A stretch of 64,000 nucleotides of DNA from Flavobacterium chilense (GCF_001602525.1 NZ_LSYT01000012.1:82026-146025); one strand, 5' to 3'. Positions 8,842-17,775 are shown, numbered from the stretch's first letter. Numbers and translations: made by a program. The notes: generated by a model not told the origin, from the letters alone.

Positions 8842-10215
8842 ATGTTTGATTTTCTTCCGTATTTGTTAGCTTCTTTTGTGGCACTATTTATTGGGATATA
8901 TATAGGTAAGCAATTGTTTTCGGTTCGATCTCAGTCTGAAAGAATAGGTTTGGAGGAACGATTGAAAGCCAATACCACTCAATTGCAATTGCAGAAAGAA
9001 CAGTTTGACAACGAAAGAAAAAATTTCGAAAGACAACTTTATACTATAAATACAGAAAAAGAGAATATCAGGACAGAGAAAGACAGTCTGGCTATTCAGC
9101 TTTCAAAAAAAGAAGTTGATTTTGAAAACTTATGGGAACGACATAAAGAACAAAAAAACGAAATAACAGAGTTACAGGAAAAATTTACCAAAGAATTTGA
9201 AAATTTAGCCAATAAGATACTTGAAGAAAAATCGGCCAAGTTTACGGAACAAAACAGCGAAAACATGAAAAATATCTTGTTGCCGTTGCAGGATAAAATT
9301 CAGGGATTTGAGCAAAAAGTTGAACAAACGCACAAAGAAAGCATCGATTATCACGCAGCATTACGTCAGCAAATTTTAGGTTTAAGCGAAATGAATGCCC
9401 AAATGAGCAAAGAAACCCTTAACCTGACGAAAGCTTTAAAAGGCGATAATAAAATGCAGGGAAATTGGGGAGAGTTGGTATTGGAACGTGTTCTGGAAAA
9501 ATCAGGTTTAGAAAAAGGACGTGAATACGAAGTACAGCAAAGCTTTACCAATAACGAAGGAAACAGAGTTTTGCCCGATGTAGTTATTAATCTGCCCGAT
9601 GCTAAAAAAATGATTATAGATTCTAAAGTTTCATTAATAGCATACGAAAAATGGATCAATGAAGAATCTGATATTCTTAAAATTGATTTTTTAAAAGAAC
9701 ATGTCAATTCTATTAAAAGACATGTAGAACAACTCGGAAATAAAAATTATCATGATCTGTATCAAATCGAAAGTCCGGATTTTGTATTGCTTTTTATACC
9801 TATCGAGCCTGCTTTTGCCATTGCATTAAACGAAGATTCAACGCTGTATAATAAAGCATTTGACCGGAATATTGTAATTGTTACGCCGACTACTTTGTTA
9901 GCTACATTACGAACTATCGATAGTATGTGGACCAATCAGAAGCAACAGGAAAATGCTTTTGAAATCGCCAGACAAGCCGGAGCATTATATGATAAGTTTG
10001 AAGGATTTGTTACCGATTTAGTGAGAATTGGAAATAAAATAAAAGACACTAAAACCGAATATGAAAATGCGATGAGCAAACTTGTCGATGGCAGAGGGAA
10101 TTTAATTTCGAGTGTAGAGAAATTAAAAAAAATGGGCGCAAAGGCTAAGAAATCACTTCCTGAAAATATTATCGCAAGAGCATCAAATAATGATGAGAAT
10201 GAATTACTGAATTAA
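8842..10215 (+). CDS. rmuC: DNA recombination protein RmuC
   Basis: 457 residues from the ATG at 8842; an upstream in-frame TTG would add 11 residues but the ATG directly precedes the normal membrane helix. Residues 3-20 form an N-terminal TM anchor, about 20-190 a long charged coiled coil, and about 190-430 the conserved RmuC core (MQGNWGELVLERVLEKSGL, VLPDVVINLPDAKKMIIDSKVSL, IPIEPAF, ITPTTLLATLRTI). RmuC is linked to limiting inversions at short inverted repeats and has a predicted nuclease-like core; the reaction is not firmly known. Followed within 30 bases by the thioesterase gene. Confidence 0.95.
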   Translation: MFDFLPYLLASFVALFIGIYIGKQLFSVRSQSERIGLEERLKANTTQLQLQKEQFDNERKNFERQLYTINTEKENIRTEKDSLAIQLSKKEVDFENLWERHKEQKNEITELQEKFTKEFENLANKILEEKSAKFTEQNSENMKNILLPLQDKIQGFEQKVEQTHKESIDYHAALRQQILGLSEMNAQMSKETLNLTKALKGDNKMQGNWGELVLERVLEKSGLEKGREYEVQQSFTNNEGNRVLPDVVINLPDAKKMIIDSKVSLIAYEKWINEESDILKIDFLKEHVNSIKRHVEQLGNKNYHDLYQIESPDFVLLFIPIEPAFAIALNEDSTLYNKAFDRNIVIVTPTTLLATLRTIDSMWTNQKQQENAFEIARQAGALYDKFEGFVTDLVRIGNKIKDTKTEYENAMSKLVDGRGNLISSVEKLKKMGAKAKKSLPENIIARASNNDENELLN

Positions 10216-10245
10216 AAATTAATCACATAATACCACATACAAAAC

Positions 10246-10794
10246 ATGACTGCAGATTTTAAACCCGTTTCATCATCCAAAATAAGTATTTCAGAATTGA
10301 TGTTGCCGTCGCATACCAACTTTAGCGGAAAAATTCATGGAGGATACATTTTACAATTACTTGATCAGATTGCTTTTGCATCGGCATCAAAATTTTGCGG
10401 AAACTATTGTGTAACCGCTTCTGTTGATACCGTAAATTTTTTGAAACCAATTGAAGTTGGTGAACTTGTTACCATGAAAGCTTCGGTAAATTATGTAGGC
10501 AGAAGTTCTATGATTGTAGGTATTCGTGTCGAAGCAGAGAATATTCAGACTGGTGCGGTAAAACATTGCAATTCGTCTTATTTTACAATGGTGGCAAAAG
10601 ATAAAGATGGTAAAAGTGTACAAGTTCCGGGACTAATTTTGTCAAATCTGGAAGAAGTTCGCCGTTTTAGAAAAAGCATCAAACACATCGAGTTAAAAAA
10701 AGAAGTCGAAGAACATGCCAAAATTGCAAATGTTAATTCGATCGAAGATCTGGCAAATTTAGATCAGTACAATGTTCTTTTAGAAATTAGTTAA
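10246..10794 (+). CDS. Acyl-CoA thioesterase, hotdog fold
   Basis: 182 residues with one hotdog domain (about 12-140). The HTNFSGKIHGGYILQLLDQIAF segment is the characteristic N-terminal helix and substrate site of the YciA/BFIT-type acyl-CoA hydrolases, followed by VTASVDTVNFLKPI and VGRSSMIVGIRVEAEN. It hydrolyses acyl-CoA thioesters; chain-length preference cannot be read. Cytoplasmic, no signal. Sits between rmuC and the VOC gene in a closely spaced forward run. Confidence 0.92.
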   Translation: MTADFKPVSSSKISISELMLPSHTNFSGKIHGGYILQLLDQIAFASASKFCGNYCVTASVDTVNFLKPIEVGELVTMKASVNYVGRSSMIVGIRVEAENIQTGAVKHCNSSYFTMVAKDKDGKSVQVPGLILSNLEEVRRFRKSIKHIELKKEVEEHAKIANVNSIEDLANLDQYNVLLEIS

Positions 10795-10823
10795 GATAAT
10801 TGAATTATTAAAAATAAATAAAA

Positions 10824-11219
10824 ATGGTAAAATTCGGATATACAATTCTATATGTTGAGGATGTAGAAAAGTCAGTCGTGTTCTATGAAAATACATTTGG
10901 TTTTTCAAGAAAGTTTGTAACACCTGAAAATGATTATGGAGAATTAAGCACTGGTGAAACCACCATTTCATTTGCGTCAAAGAAGTTAGCAGCTCAAAAT
11001 TTAAAAGAAGGTTTTATCGAAAGTGATTTAACAGAAAAACCTTTTGCTATAGAGATAGGTTTTATTACAGATCAGGTAGATGAACTGGTACAAAAGGCAC
11101 TTTCTTTTGGTGCTGTTTTGGTAAAAGAACCAACGCAAAAACCATGGGGACAAATTGTAGCTTATGTAAGAGATTTAGATGGTTTTCTGATTGAAATTTG
11201 TACCGAAGTTCAAGGGTAA
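10824..11219 (+). CDS. VOC family (glyoxalase/bleomycin-resistance fold) protein
   Basis: 131 residues forming two beta-alpha-beta-beta-beta modules: FGYTILYVEDVEKSVVFYENTFGF and ELSTGETTISFAS in the first, then EIGFITDQVDELVQKALSFGAVLVKEP and YVRDLDGFLIEIC in the second, with the metal-binding Glu near the end. Family members are lyases, dioxygenases or drug-binding proteins; no substrate can be given. It lies 29 bases after the thioesterase gene and probably shares its transcript. Confidence 0.88.
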   Translation: MVKFGYTILYVEDVEKSVVFYENTFGFSRKFVTPENDYGELSTGETTISFASKKLAAQNLKEGFIESDLTEKPFAIEIGFITDQVDELVQKALSFGAVLVKEPTQKPWGQIVAYVRDLDGFLIEICTEVQG

Positions 11220-11480
11220 AATTTTGTGCCCGTCTCAATCTGCAAACTACATTTTTACATTTTTCAGATATCATCTTTCAAATACAAACATTCACAAATA
11301 TTTAGCATAAAACGATCAACTAAAAGCGGTAAAATTTCGTAACTTTAAGTAGAAACATTTGGTTATCACTTTTTCACGGAGTATTGCCATTCCTTTTTTT
11401 AGCCTATATATTAAGTCCAGTTTTTATTCTCTTCTTAAAGTAAAAAAAGCGAATGACATAATTGTTAATTGTTGACGATT

Positions 11481-12050
11481 ATGAAAAAAATTACTGTATT
11501 AATTTTACTGTTTACCGCATTTTCTATACTGGCTCAGGATAAATTTAAAACCAGCACGGCAATTGTAAATTTTGAAGCTTCAGTACCTTTTTTTGAAGAG
11601 GTAAAAGCGGTAAATAAGCTTGGAACTATAGTTCTTGACCCTCTAACCAGTACAATAATTTGTACTGTTTTTATAAAAGATTTTCATTTTAAAATGGATT
11701 TAATGGAAACTCATTTTAATGAAAATTACCTGGAAAGCAACCGATATCCTAAATCAGTTTTTAAAGGTAAAATCGAAAAATTTGATTTGAAAAACGTGGA
11801 CGGTGCCGAAAAAGAATATGATGTAAATGGAAAGCTTTACCTGCACGGAAAATCAAAAATGATCGGTTTTAAGGCACTCATAAAAAGAGTTCCTCAAGGC
11901 ATACAGATTATTTGTAATTATCCAATTTCTGTTTCGGATTTTAATATTGCAATACCGGGCACAGTAGCAAATAAAATTTCTACAACAGCCAATACCAGTT
12001 TAGTTGGAATTGTTCGTAGCGAGGAAATAATGTACCTGACTTTAAAGTAA
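11481..12050 (+). CDS. YceI family periplasmic protein
   Basis: 189 residues from ATG 11481, with a signal peptide (residues 1-19, cut near SILAQ). The mature domain shows the YceI lipocalin-like barrel pattern: KTSTAIVNFEASVP, ETHFNENYLESNRYPKSVFKGKI (the conserved M-HFxEN-Y-xSxxYP-xxFxG motif), LYLHGKSKMI and the final strand. YceI proteins bind polyisoprenoids or similar lipids, and the nearby carotenoid genes make that interesting but not proof. Ends two bases before the convergent epimerase gene. Confidence 0.93.
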   Translation: MKKITVLILLFTAFSILAQDKFKTSTAIVNFEASVPFFEEVKAVNKLGTIVLDPLTSTIICTVFIKDFHFKMDLMETHFNENYLESNRYPKSVFKGKIEKFDLKNVDGAEKEYDVNGKLYLHGKSKMIGFKALIKRVPQGIQIICNYPISVSDFNIAIPGTVANKISTTANTSLVGIVRSEEIMYLTLK

Positions 12051-12052
12051 AA

Positions 12053-12964
12053 CTAATTTAAACAGCTAACAAGCGCTTTTTCCAGATCAGTAAATTCAAA
12101 CTCAAAACCTGTTTTTTGTATTTTTTCGGATGAAACTCTTTGGCCTTCTAAAACTGCTTCACTCATTTGACCCAAAATAATTCTTAATACAAATGAAGGC
12201 ACTTTAGGAAGCCAAATGGTGTATCCGAATAAATTTGCCAAAGTTCTGGAGAATCTGGAATTTGTAGTGTTGTCTGTAATAGCAGCATTATATGGGCCTT
12301 GTAATTTCTGGTCTGTAACTGCCTTTAAATACATCGCACATAAATCGTCAATATGAATCCAGGGCAAGTATTGTTTGCCGGTTCCTAAAACGGCTCCAAA
12401 ACCCGCTTTAAAACCTGGAGCAACTTTTTTTAGAAAACCTTCATCTTTGCCAAAAACAATTCCGGTTCTCATTTTTACCGTTCTAATGCCCAATGATCCA
12501 ATTTTGTCTACAGCAAGTTCCCATTCCTGACAAGTTGTTCCTAAAAAATCATTTGCAGGAACAGTGTCTTCATCACAAATTTTGTGACTGGTTACAGCCC
12601 CGTAAATTCCAATAGCCGAAGCCGAGATAAAAGCATCTAAAGTTTTATTGTGCTTTTTTAAAATAGAGAAAATAAGATCTATAGGTTGCGTGCGGCTTTC
12701 CAGAATAACTCTCTTACGCTTTTTAGTCCATCGTTTTTCAACTATGCCTTCTCCCGCTAAATGAATGATATAATCTGCCTGTAGAATAGCCTCTTCATTG
12801 ATATAATTACTCTTTAAATTCCATTTATAATAAGTAATCAGCGAAGTGTTTTCTCTTGCAGATCGGCTTAGGATAGATACTGTAAAACCATTTTCGATGA
12901 GTAAATCAGTCAAATATTTGCCTATGAATCCAGTGCCTCCGGTTAATAAAACATTTTTTGCCAT
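12053..12964 (-). CDS. TIGR01777 family epimerase (SDR39U1/YfcH type)
   Basis: 303 residues of an extended SDR with the N-terminal nucleotide-binding motif TGGTGFIG (8-15) and the family segments IIHLAGEGI, SRTQPIDLI, ISASAIGIYG, RTGIVFGKDEG, LPWIHIDDL and GPYNA. A C-terminal DUF1731-like part (LPKVPSFVLRIILGQMSEAVLEGQRVSSEKIQKTGF) completes it. NAD(P)-dependent, substrate unknown. Transcribed divergently from the TetR gene across a shared palindrome, and these SDRs are often found near light-response and carotenoid genes. Confidence 0.93.
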   Translation of the reverse strand: MAKNVLLTGGTGFIGKYLTDLLIENGFTVSILSRSARENTSLITYYKWNLKSNYINEEAILQADYIIHLAGEGIVEKRWTKKRKRVILESRTQPIDLIFSILKKHNKTLDAFISASAIGIYGAVTSHKICDEDTVPANDFLGTTCQEWELAVDKIGSLGIRTVKMRTGIVFGKDEGFLKKVAPGFKAGFGAVLGTGKQYLPWIHIDDLCAMYLKAVTDQKLQGPYNAAITDNTTNSRFSRTLANLFGYTIWLPKVPSFVLRIILGQMSEAVLEGQRVSSEKIQKTGFEFEFTDLEKALVSCLN

Positions 12965-12997
12965 GATAGTTTATAATATATTTAACAGTGCATTTTG

Positions 12998-13045
12998 TTT
13001 AAGGCAAAGTAAAGGTACTTAAACATTGCTTACCTTTAAGGCAAA
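12998..13045. promoter_or_regulatory. Candidate TetR operator between divergent epimerase and TetR genes
   Basis: Two nested symmetries: a perfect inverted repeat TAAAGGTA (13010-13017) / TACCTTTA (13031-13038) with a 13-base spacer, and a perfect direct repeat TTTAAGGCAAA at 12998-13008 and 13035-13045. The TACCTTTA arm resembles a degenerate -7 box 24 bases before the TetR ATG, so binding here would repress both directions. Confidence 0.55.
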
Positions 13046-13062
13046 TTCTAAATTTTAATAAA

Positions 13063-13725
13063 ATGGCAACTAAAAAAAAGAATATTACAAGAGATGAGAT
13101 CGTTTCAATATATATGGATGAAGTTCTTGAAAAAGGACAAAAACCAAAATCGGTTTATCATTTTGCAAAAGAAAATGATTTTACAGAAGCTGAGTTTTAC
13201 GCTTTTTTTGGAACATTAGAAGGTTTAGAAAAAGAAATATTCAGATTGTTTTTTGCCAATACAATTGATCTTTTGCATAAAAACGGAGATTATCAGGAGT
13301 ATGACATGAAAAATAAAATGTTGAGTTTTTACTTTACATTTTTTGAAATTCTGACTGCCAACAGAAGTTATGTTCTTCAGGCATTGAAATTCGACAGAAA
13401 TCCTCTTAAAAATTTAGTACAGTTAAGTTCGCTTCGTGAAGCATTTAAAGAATATGTTGCTGAAATCCTGACAGACGATTACCGATTAGAACAGGAAAAA
13501 CTTCAGAAATTTCAGGAAAAAGCTATTCAGGAAAGTGCCTGGCTGCAATTGATGCTGACCATAAAATTCTGGGTAGACGATTCATCTGCAGCATTTGAAA
13601 AAACAGATATTTTTATCGAAAAATCAGTTAATGCATCTTTTGAATTAATGAATGTCGCACCAATGAATCATCTTATAGATCTTGGAAAATTTCTGTTTAA
13701 AGAAAAAATATACAGCAAACAATGA
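13063..13725 (+). CDS. TetR/AcrR family transcriptional regulator
   Basis: 220 residues. The N-terminal part (about 8-55: TRDEIVSIYMDEVLEKGQKPKSVYHFAKENDFTEAEFYAFF) is a three-helix TetR DNA-binding domain; the rest is an all-helical ligand/dimerisation domain of the type found in Bacteroidota TetR proteins. Overlaps the following ABC1 kinase gene by four bases (ATGA), so the pair is one operon. An inverted repeat in front of it is the likely autoregulatory site. The ligand is unknown. Confidence 0.85.
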   Translation: MATKKKNITRDEIVSIYMDEVLEKGQKPKSVYHFAKENDFTEAEFYAFFGTLEGLEKEIFRLFFANTIDLLHKNGDYQEYDMKNKMLSFYFTFFEILTANRSYVLQALKFDRNPLKNLVQLSSLREAFKEYVAEILTDDYRLEQEKLQKFQEKAIQESAWLQLMLTIKFWVDDSSAAFEKTDIFIEKSVNASFELMNVAPMNHLIDLGKFLFKEKIYSKQ

Positions 13726-15026
13726 AAACGATCGACTATATACCAACATCAAAAATAGAAAGAGCCAGTAAATTGGTGCAAACTGGTGCAAAAATAGGAG
13801 TGAATTATGTCAAGCATTATGCTGAGAAAATGGTTAATCCTGATTTAAGCCGTGATAAACTTAATGAGAACAATGCCGAGGATATTTATGATGGCCTTAA
13901 AAGCCTAAAAGGAAGCGCACTTAAAGTTGCCCAGATGCTTAGCATGGATAAAAACTTTTTGCCTCAGGCATACGTTGAGAAATTCTCGCTATCACAATTT
14001 TCTGTTCCGCCACTTTCAGCACCTTTGGTTTTAAAAACTTTCAAAACTAATTTTGGTAAAACACCTTATGAAATTTTTGATGAATTTAATGCCAATTCAG
14101 TCAATGCAGCTAGTATTGGGCAAGTTCATCTGGCTAAGAAAGACGGTAAAGAATTAGCGGTTAAAATTCAGTATCCGGGAGTTGCCAATAGTATTTCATC
14201 AGATTTGGCCTTGGTAAAACCTATCGCGATCCGAATGTTTAATTTACAGGGAAAAGATTCTGATAAATATTTTAAAGAAGTCGAAGACAAACTTATCGAA
14301 GAAACGAACTATTTGTTAGAACTAAAACAAAGCAAAGAAGTCGTTGAAGCATGCAATAAAATCGAAAACATACTTTTTCCCAATTATTATCCGGAGTTTT
14401 CGTCAGAGAAAATTATTACGATGGATTGGATGACGGGAATTCACCTTTCAGAGTTTACGGCTAAAAACACAGATCGTGAAGTCAGTAATAAAATAGGTCA
14501 GGCACTTTGGGATTTTTATATGTATCAAATTCATGTTCTTCGAAAAGTACATGCTGATCCGCATCCCGGAAATTTTCTGGTGGATGAAGAGAATCATCTT
14601 ATTGCTTTGGATTTTGGATGCATGAAACAAATTCCAGAAGAATTTTATGTACCCTATTTTGAGTTAATCAATAAAAATGTCATTACAGATACAACGAAAT
14701 TCAATGAAAAATTATTCGAATTAGAAATTCTTCGTCCAGACGATTCACCTTCAGAAATCGAATATTTTACAGAGATGTTTCATGATTTATTGTCGCTGTT
14801 TACAAAACCTTTTCAGGAAGAAACTTTCGATTTTGCCGATGAAACTTTTTTCGACAGTATTGCCAAACTGGGTGAACGTTTCTCAAACGATACTAATCTC
14901 AAAAAAATGAACGGAAATCGCGGTTCTAAGCATTTTATTTATATGAACCGTACTTTCTTTGGTTTGTATAATTTAATGTTTGATTTGAAAGCGAAGATTA
15001 TCGTTGATAATTATAAAAAGTATTAG
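13722..15026 (+). CDS. AarF/ABC1/UbiB atypical kinase-like protein
   Basis: 434 residues. The ABC1 signatures are present: KGSALKVAQ at 63-71 (the KxGQ-type motif, with Ala in place of Gly), AASIGQVHLAKK with the Ala-rich nucleotide loop, ELAVKIQYPG with the ATP-site Lys, VHADPHPGNFLV as catalytic loop and LDFGCMKQIP as metal-binding motif. Members are ATPases or kinases linked to isoprenoid quinone or lipid metabolism. Co-translated with the TetR regulator; together with the divergent epimerase this resembles a small lipid or isoprenoid-linked module, which is inference. Confidence 0.92.
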   Translation: MKTIDYIPTSKIERASKLVQTGAKIGVNYVKHYAEKMVNPDLSRDKLNENNAEDIYDGLKSLKGSALKVAQMLSMDKNFLPQAYVEKFSLSQFSVPPLSAPLVLKTFKTNFGKTPYEIFDEFNANSVNAASIGQVHLAKKDGKELAVKIQYPGVANSISSDLALVKPIAIRMFNLQGKDSDKYFKEVEDKLIEETNYLLELKQSKEVVEACNKIENILFPNYYPEFSSEKIITMDWMTGIHLSEFTAKNTDREVSNKIGQALWDFYMYQIHVLRKVHADPHPGNFLVDEENHLIALDFGCMKQIPEEFYVPYFELINKNVITDTTKFNEKLFELEILRPDDSPSEIEYFTEMFHDLLSLFTKPFQEETFDFADETFFDSIAKLGERFSNDTNLKKMNGNRGSKHFIYMNRTFFGLYNLMFDLKAKIIVDNYKKY

Positions 15027-15036
15027 GAGCTGTTTT

Positions 15037-15057
15037 GGTTTCTGGTTTCAGGTTTGG
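15037..15057 (+). repeat. Three heptads inverted relative to the 24-copy array
   Basis: Three consecutive 7-mers starting GGTTT (GGTTTCT, GGTTTCA, GGTTTGG). GGTTTCA is the reverse complement of a register of the GAAACCT array that follows the terminator, so this is the short inverted arm of the same element. Confidence 0.7.
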
Positions 15058-15087
15058 TGAAACGCAAATTCTGAAGTTTAACAAATA

Positions 15088-15124
15088 AAAAATCCAATTC
15101 GTATTTTTCGAATTGGATTTTTTT
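15088..15124. terminator. Terminator between convergent ABC1 kinase and photolyase genes
   Basis: AATCCAATTCG / CGAATTGGATT stem, loop of about seven bases, A-rich left and T-rich right flank, so usable from either direction. It sits between the inverted heptads and the long heptamer array. Confidence 0.8.
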
Positions 15125-15129
15125 ATGTA

Positions 15130-15300
15130 GAAACCTGAAACCTGAAACCTGAAACCTGAAACCTGAAACCTGAAACCTGAAACCTGAAACCTGAAACCTG
15201 AAACCTGAAACCTGAAACCTGAAACCTGAAACCTGAAACCTGAAACCTGAAACCTGAAACCTGAAACCTGAAACCTGAAACCTGAAACCTGAAACCTGAA
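15130..15300. repeat. 24 perfect tandem copies of a 7-bp unit
   Basis: The heptamer GAAACCT is repeated 24 times without a single substitution from 15130 to 15297, then GAA runs into an A tract just before the photolyase stop. Being perfect, it must be young or actively homogenised. It lies between the 3' ends of two convergent genes. Confidence 0.98.
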
Positions 15301-15308
15301 AAAAAAAA

Positions 15309-16601
15309 CTACTTCAAAATCCCCGCTTTATAAGTTGCAATTGCACGATCCCGGGCAAATGCATGATCAATCATAGGTTCAGTATATCCTAAATCAAATT
15401 CCGGAATCCATTTGCGGATATAAATTCCTTTTTCGTCAAATTTCTTTTGTTGAATTTCAGGATTAAAAACTCTGAAATAAGGCGCAGCATCACAACCTGT
15501 TCCGGCCGCCCATTGCCAGTTTCCAACATTTGATGCCAGTTCAAAATCCAGTAATTTCTCAGCAAAATAAGCCTCGCCCCATTGCCAGTTGATCAGTAAG
15601 TGTTTGCATAAAAAACTGGCGACAACCATACGAACACGATTGTGCATATAGCCTGTTTCGTTAAGCTGACGCATTCCGGCATCGACCATAGGATAACCCG
15701 TTGTTCCGGTGCACCAACGTTTAAAGTCGTCTTCGTTGTTTCGCCATTGAATTCCGTCATAAGCTGATTTGAAATTATGATTGACACAGTTTGGAAAATT
15801 AAAAAGGATTTGAATAAAAAACTCTCTCCAGATTAGTTCACTTAAAAAGGTTTGATTTTTCTGGTTGGCCCAATTCACTAATTTTCGAATACTTACTGTT
15901 CCAAATCGTAAATGCGGAGATAAATAGGAGGTACTGTCGAGAGCAGGAAAATCGCGTGTCTCTTTATAATTTGAAATTTGAGTTAAGTTATGAGGAAGTA
16001 CTTTTATCTTGCCTGGCTCAAAACCAATCGCACTTAATTCCGGAAATGTAAATTGATTTTTGATGAAATTATTATAGAAAGCTTTAGTGTTGGTTTCTAA
16101 AACTCCCGAAAGATGATATTTTTCCAGCCACTTATTTTTATATGGCGTGTAAATCGTGTACGGAAGTCCGTCGGCTTTTGTGATTTCTTTTTCTTCAAAA
16201 ATGACATGATCTTTAAATGAAAATGTCTGAATATTGTTTTGTTTAGCAATTCCCTGAATGGTTACATCGCGTTGAATCGCAAAAGGCTCGTAATCTTTGT
16301 TAAAGAAGATTTCCTGAATATCAAATTCTTCTATCAATGATTTCCAAACCTCAGTTGTGTTGCCTTTTTTGATTAATAGCGAAGAACCAATTGTATTAAG
16401 TTCCTGATTTATTTTTTGAAGTGAATCATAAATAAATGTAACTCTTGCATCGTTTTTAGGAAGGTTTTCTAAGATGTCATCATCAAAAATAAATAACGGA
16501 ATGACTGGAAAATCTGATTGCAAGGCATGAAATAATCCTATATTGTCATCCAGACGTAAATCCCGTCGAAACCAGAAAAAAGTAGTTTTTTGTTTTGTCA
16601 T
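15309..16601 (-). CDS. phr: Deoxyribodipyrimidine photolyase / cryptochrome family
   Basis: 430 residues. The N-terminal alpha/beta antenna domain starts FFWFRRDLRLDDNIGLFHAL; the C-terminal helical FAD domain has TSYLSPHLRFGTVS, the ELIWREFFIQI segment, RWCTGTTGYPMVDAGMRQL, MHNRVRMVVASFL and NVGNWQWAAGTGCDAAPYFRVFNP with the flavin-contacting Asp and the Trp residues for electron transfer. It repairs UV-induced cyclobutane pyrimidine dimers using blue light. The gene leads the photoprotection region: carotenoid genes and a CarH-like regulator lie directly upstream on the same strand. Confidence 0.95.
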   Translation of the reverse strand: MTKQKTTFFWFRRDLRLDDNIGLFHALQSDFPVIPLFIFDDDILENLPKNDARVTFIYDSLQKINQELNTIGSSLLIKKGNTTEVWKSLIEEFDIQEIFFNKDYEPFAIQRDVTIQGIAKQNNIQTFSFKDHVIFEEKEITKADGLPYTIYTPYKNKWLEKYHLSGVLETNTKAFYNNFIKNQFTFPELSAIGFEPGKIKVLPHNLTQISNYKETRDFPALDSTSYLSPHLRFGTVSIRKLVNWANQKNQTFLSELIWREFFIQILFNFPNCVNHNFKSAYDGIQWRNNEDDFKRWCTGTTGYPMVDAGMRQLNETGYMHNRVRMVVASFLCKHLLINWQWGEAYFAEKLLDFELASNVGNWQWAAGTGCDAAPYFRVFNPEIQQKKFDEKGIYIRKWIPEFDLGYTEPMIDHAFARDRAIATYKAGILK

Positions 16602-16673
16602 TGTATTGTATGCTGCTGTGAATTATTTTTTTGCCAGAGATAAAAAAAACATTAACATCTGTCGCCAGGAATA

Positions 16674-17135
16674 TTATTTTGAATTGAATAATTCTTCAAT
16701 TTTATTAAATCGATAGTCAAAAATCGCTTTTAGTTTATTTTTTACCATTATGGCATTTGCAAGCTGACCTAAATACCCAAAGGGTAAAGCGTAATGAACT
16801 ACATCGGTCATTTTTGTACCAGTTTCTGTTGGTTCAAAAAAATGTTTATGATGCCATAAAGCGTAAGGTCCAAAACGTTGTTCGTCTACAAAATATTCAT
16901 TTTCTTTAGAAACTGTAATAATGGTCATCCAATTGATTTTAATGCCCAAAAGAGGTTTTAAAGTATAAGTGATTACTTGTCCGGGATACATGCGTTTACC
17001 ATCAAAATCCTGAATTTCAAAACTCATGTTATCAAGTGTTATGGTTTGAAGATTCTTTGGACTTGAGAAAAAATCCCAGCATTCTTCGATACTGGCATTA
17101 ATATGTTGTACAGTTTCTATTTTATATACTTTCAT
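16674..17135 (-). CDS. SRPBCC family ligand-binding protein
   Basis: 153 residues with the START/Bet v1-like pattern: VQHINASIEECWDFFSSPKNLQTIT at the N-terminus, GQVITYTLKPLLGIKINWMTIITV and FVDEQRFGPYALWHHKHFFEP in the middle, and the long C-terminal helix. Such proteins hold hydrophobic ligands or act as cyclases. It lies between crtZ and the photolyase, a common position in flavobacterial carotenoid clusters; a role in carotenoid handling is possible but not shown. Confidence 0.88.
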   Translation of the reverse strand: MKVYKIETVQHINASIEECWDFFSSPKNLQTITLDNMSFEIQDFDGKRMYPGQVITYTLKPLLGIKINWMTIITVSKENEYFVDEQRFGPYALWHHKHFFEPTETGTKMTDVVHYALPFGYLGQLANAIMVKNKLKAIFDYRFNKIEELFNSK

Positions 17136-17171
17136 GAAATCGATAATTACAGATGGTCTTGAAATACGTTT

Positions 17172-17269
17172 GCGTTACGGGTTGTAGTGGAGCTCTTTTT
17201 GTGTCAGGCTTTTTTGCCTGATATAAAAAAGCGGGAACGGAAGACCCGACCCTTGGGGAACGCCCAAAA
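17172..17269. repeat. Conserved GC-rich intergenic element, copy 1 (possible structured RNA)
   Basis: Begins GCGTTACGGGTTGTAGTGG and ends GACCCTTGGGGAACGCCC, with a variable hairpin (TCAGGC / GCCTGA) in the middle. The same ends and layout recur at 40850-40960. Strand unknown: the reverse complement reads GGGCG...TAACGC. Confidence 0.7.
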
Positions 17270-17273
17270 TTTG

Positions 17274-17714
17274 CTACATTTTATAATATTTAAATGGTAC
17301 AAACAACATTCCGAAACATTCTCCATGTTCTTTTCCTAAATGTTTATGATGGATTTTATGTGCTTTTCGTAAGCCAATCAGGTATTTGTTTTTAGTGTTT
17401 TTAAACCATTTAAATCGCTGATGTATTAAAACATCGTGTATTAAGAAATAGCAAGCACCATAAGAGGTGACTCCGCAGGCAATAAAAAATAAATAATTGA
17501 ATCCGCCCTGAACACCAAAGTAAAAAAGTATAATACTTGGAGTAGCAAAAATGACAAAGAATATATCGTTACGTTCAAAAGTATGTTCGTATTTAGGCTG
17601 ATGGTGATCAGCATGAAAATACCACATAAGTCCATGCATGATGTATTTATGCGTGACCCAGGTAACACATTCCATGAAGAGGAAAACACCTAAAAAGATT
17701 AAAAAAGAAATCAT
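17274..17714 (-). CDS. crtZ: Beta-carotene hydroxylase (zeaxanthin-forming), fatty acid hydroxylase superfamily
   Basis: 146 residues with several hydrophobic helices and the diiron histidine boxes HKYIMH (22-27), HADHH (34-38), HDVLIHQ and HKIHHKH. Adds hydroxyl groups to the beta-ionone rings of beta-carotene to give cryptoxanthin and zeaxanthin; membrane enzyme. Downstream of crtB on the same strand with a 61-base gap. The repeat element described above lies right after its stop codon. No lycopene cyclase gene is in the window although this enzyme needs cyclised substrate. Confidence 0.93.
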   Translation of the reverse strand: MISFLIFLGVFLFMECVTWVTHKYIMHGLMWYFHADHHQPKYEHTFERNDIFFVIFATPSIILFYFGVQGGFNYLFFIACGVTSYGACYFLIHDVLIHQRFKWFKNTKNKYLIGLRKAHKIHHKHLGKEHGECFGMLFVPFKYYKM

Positions 17715-17775
17715 TTTGTATATTTTGAATTGTTGTAATAATTGAAGTTTAAATAAGATTTACTCATTCCTGTTA

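Noticed and set aside
11220..11480. Short open frame starting TTG near 11372
   Set aside because: About 39 residues, no hydrophobic or conserved pattern, no promoter; likely chance.
15130..15300. Possible CRISPR or phase-variation tract
   Set aside because: The 7-base unit has no spacers, and the tract lies between convergent gene ends, not in a promoter or frame, so neither reading fits.
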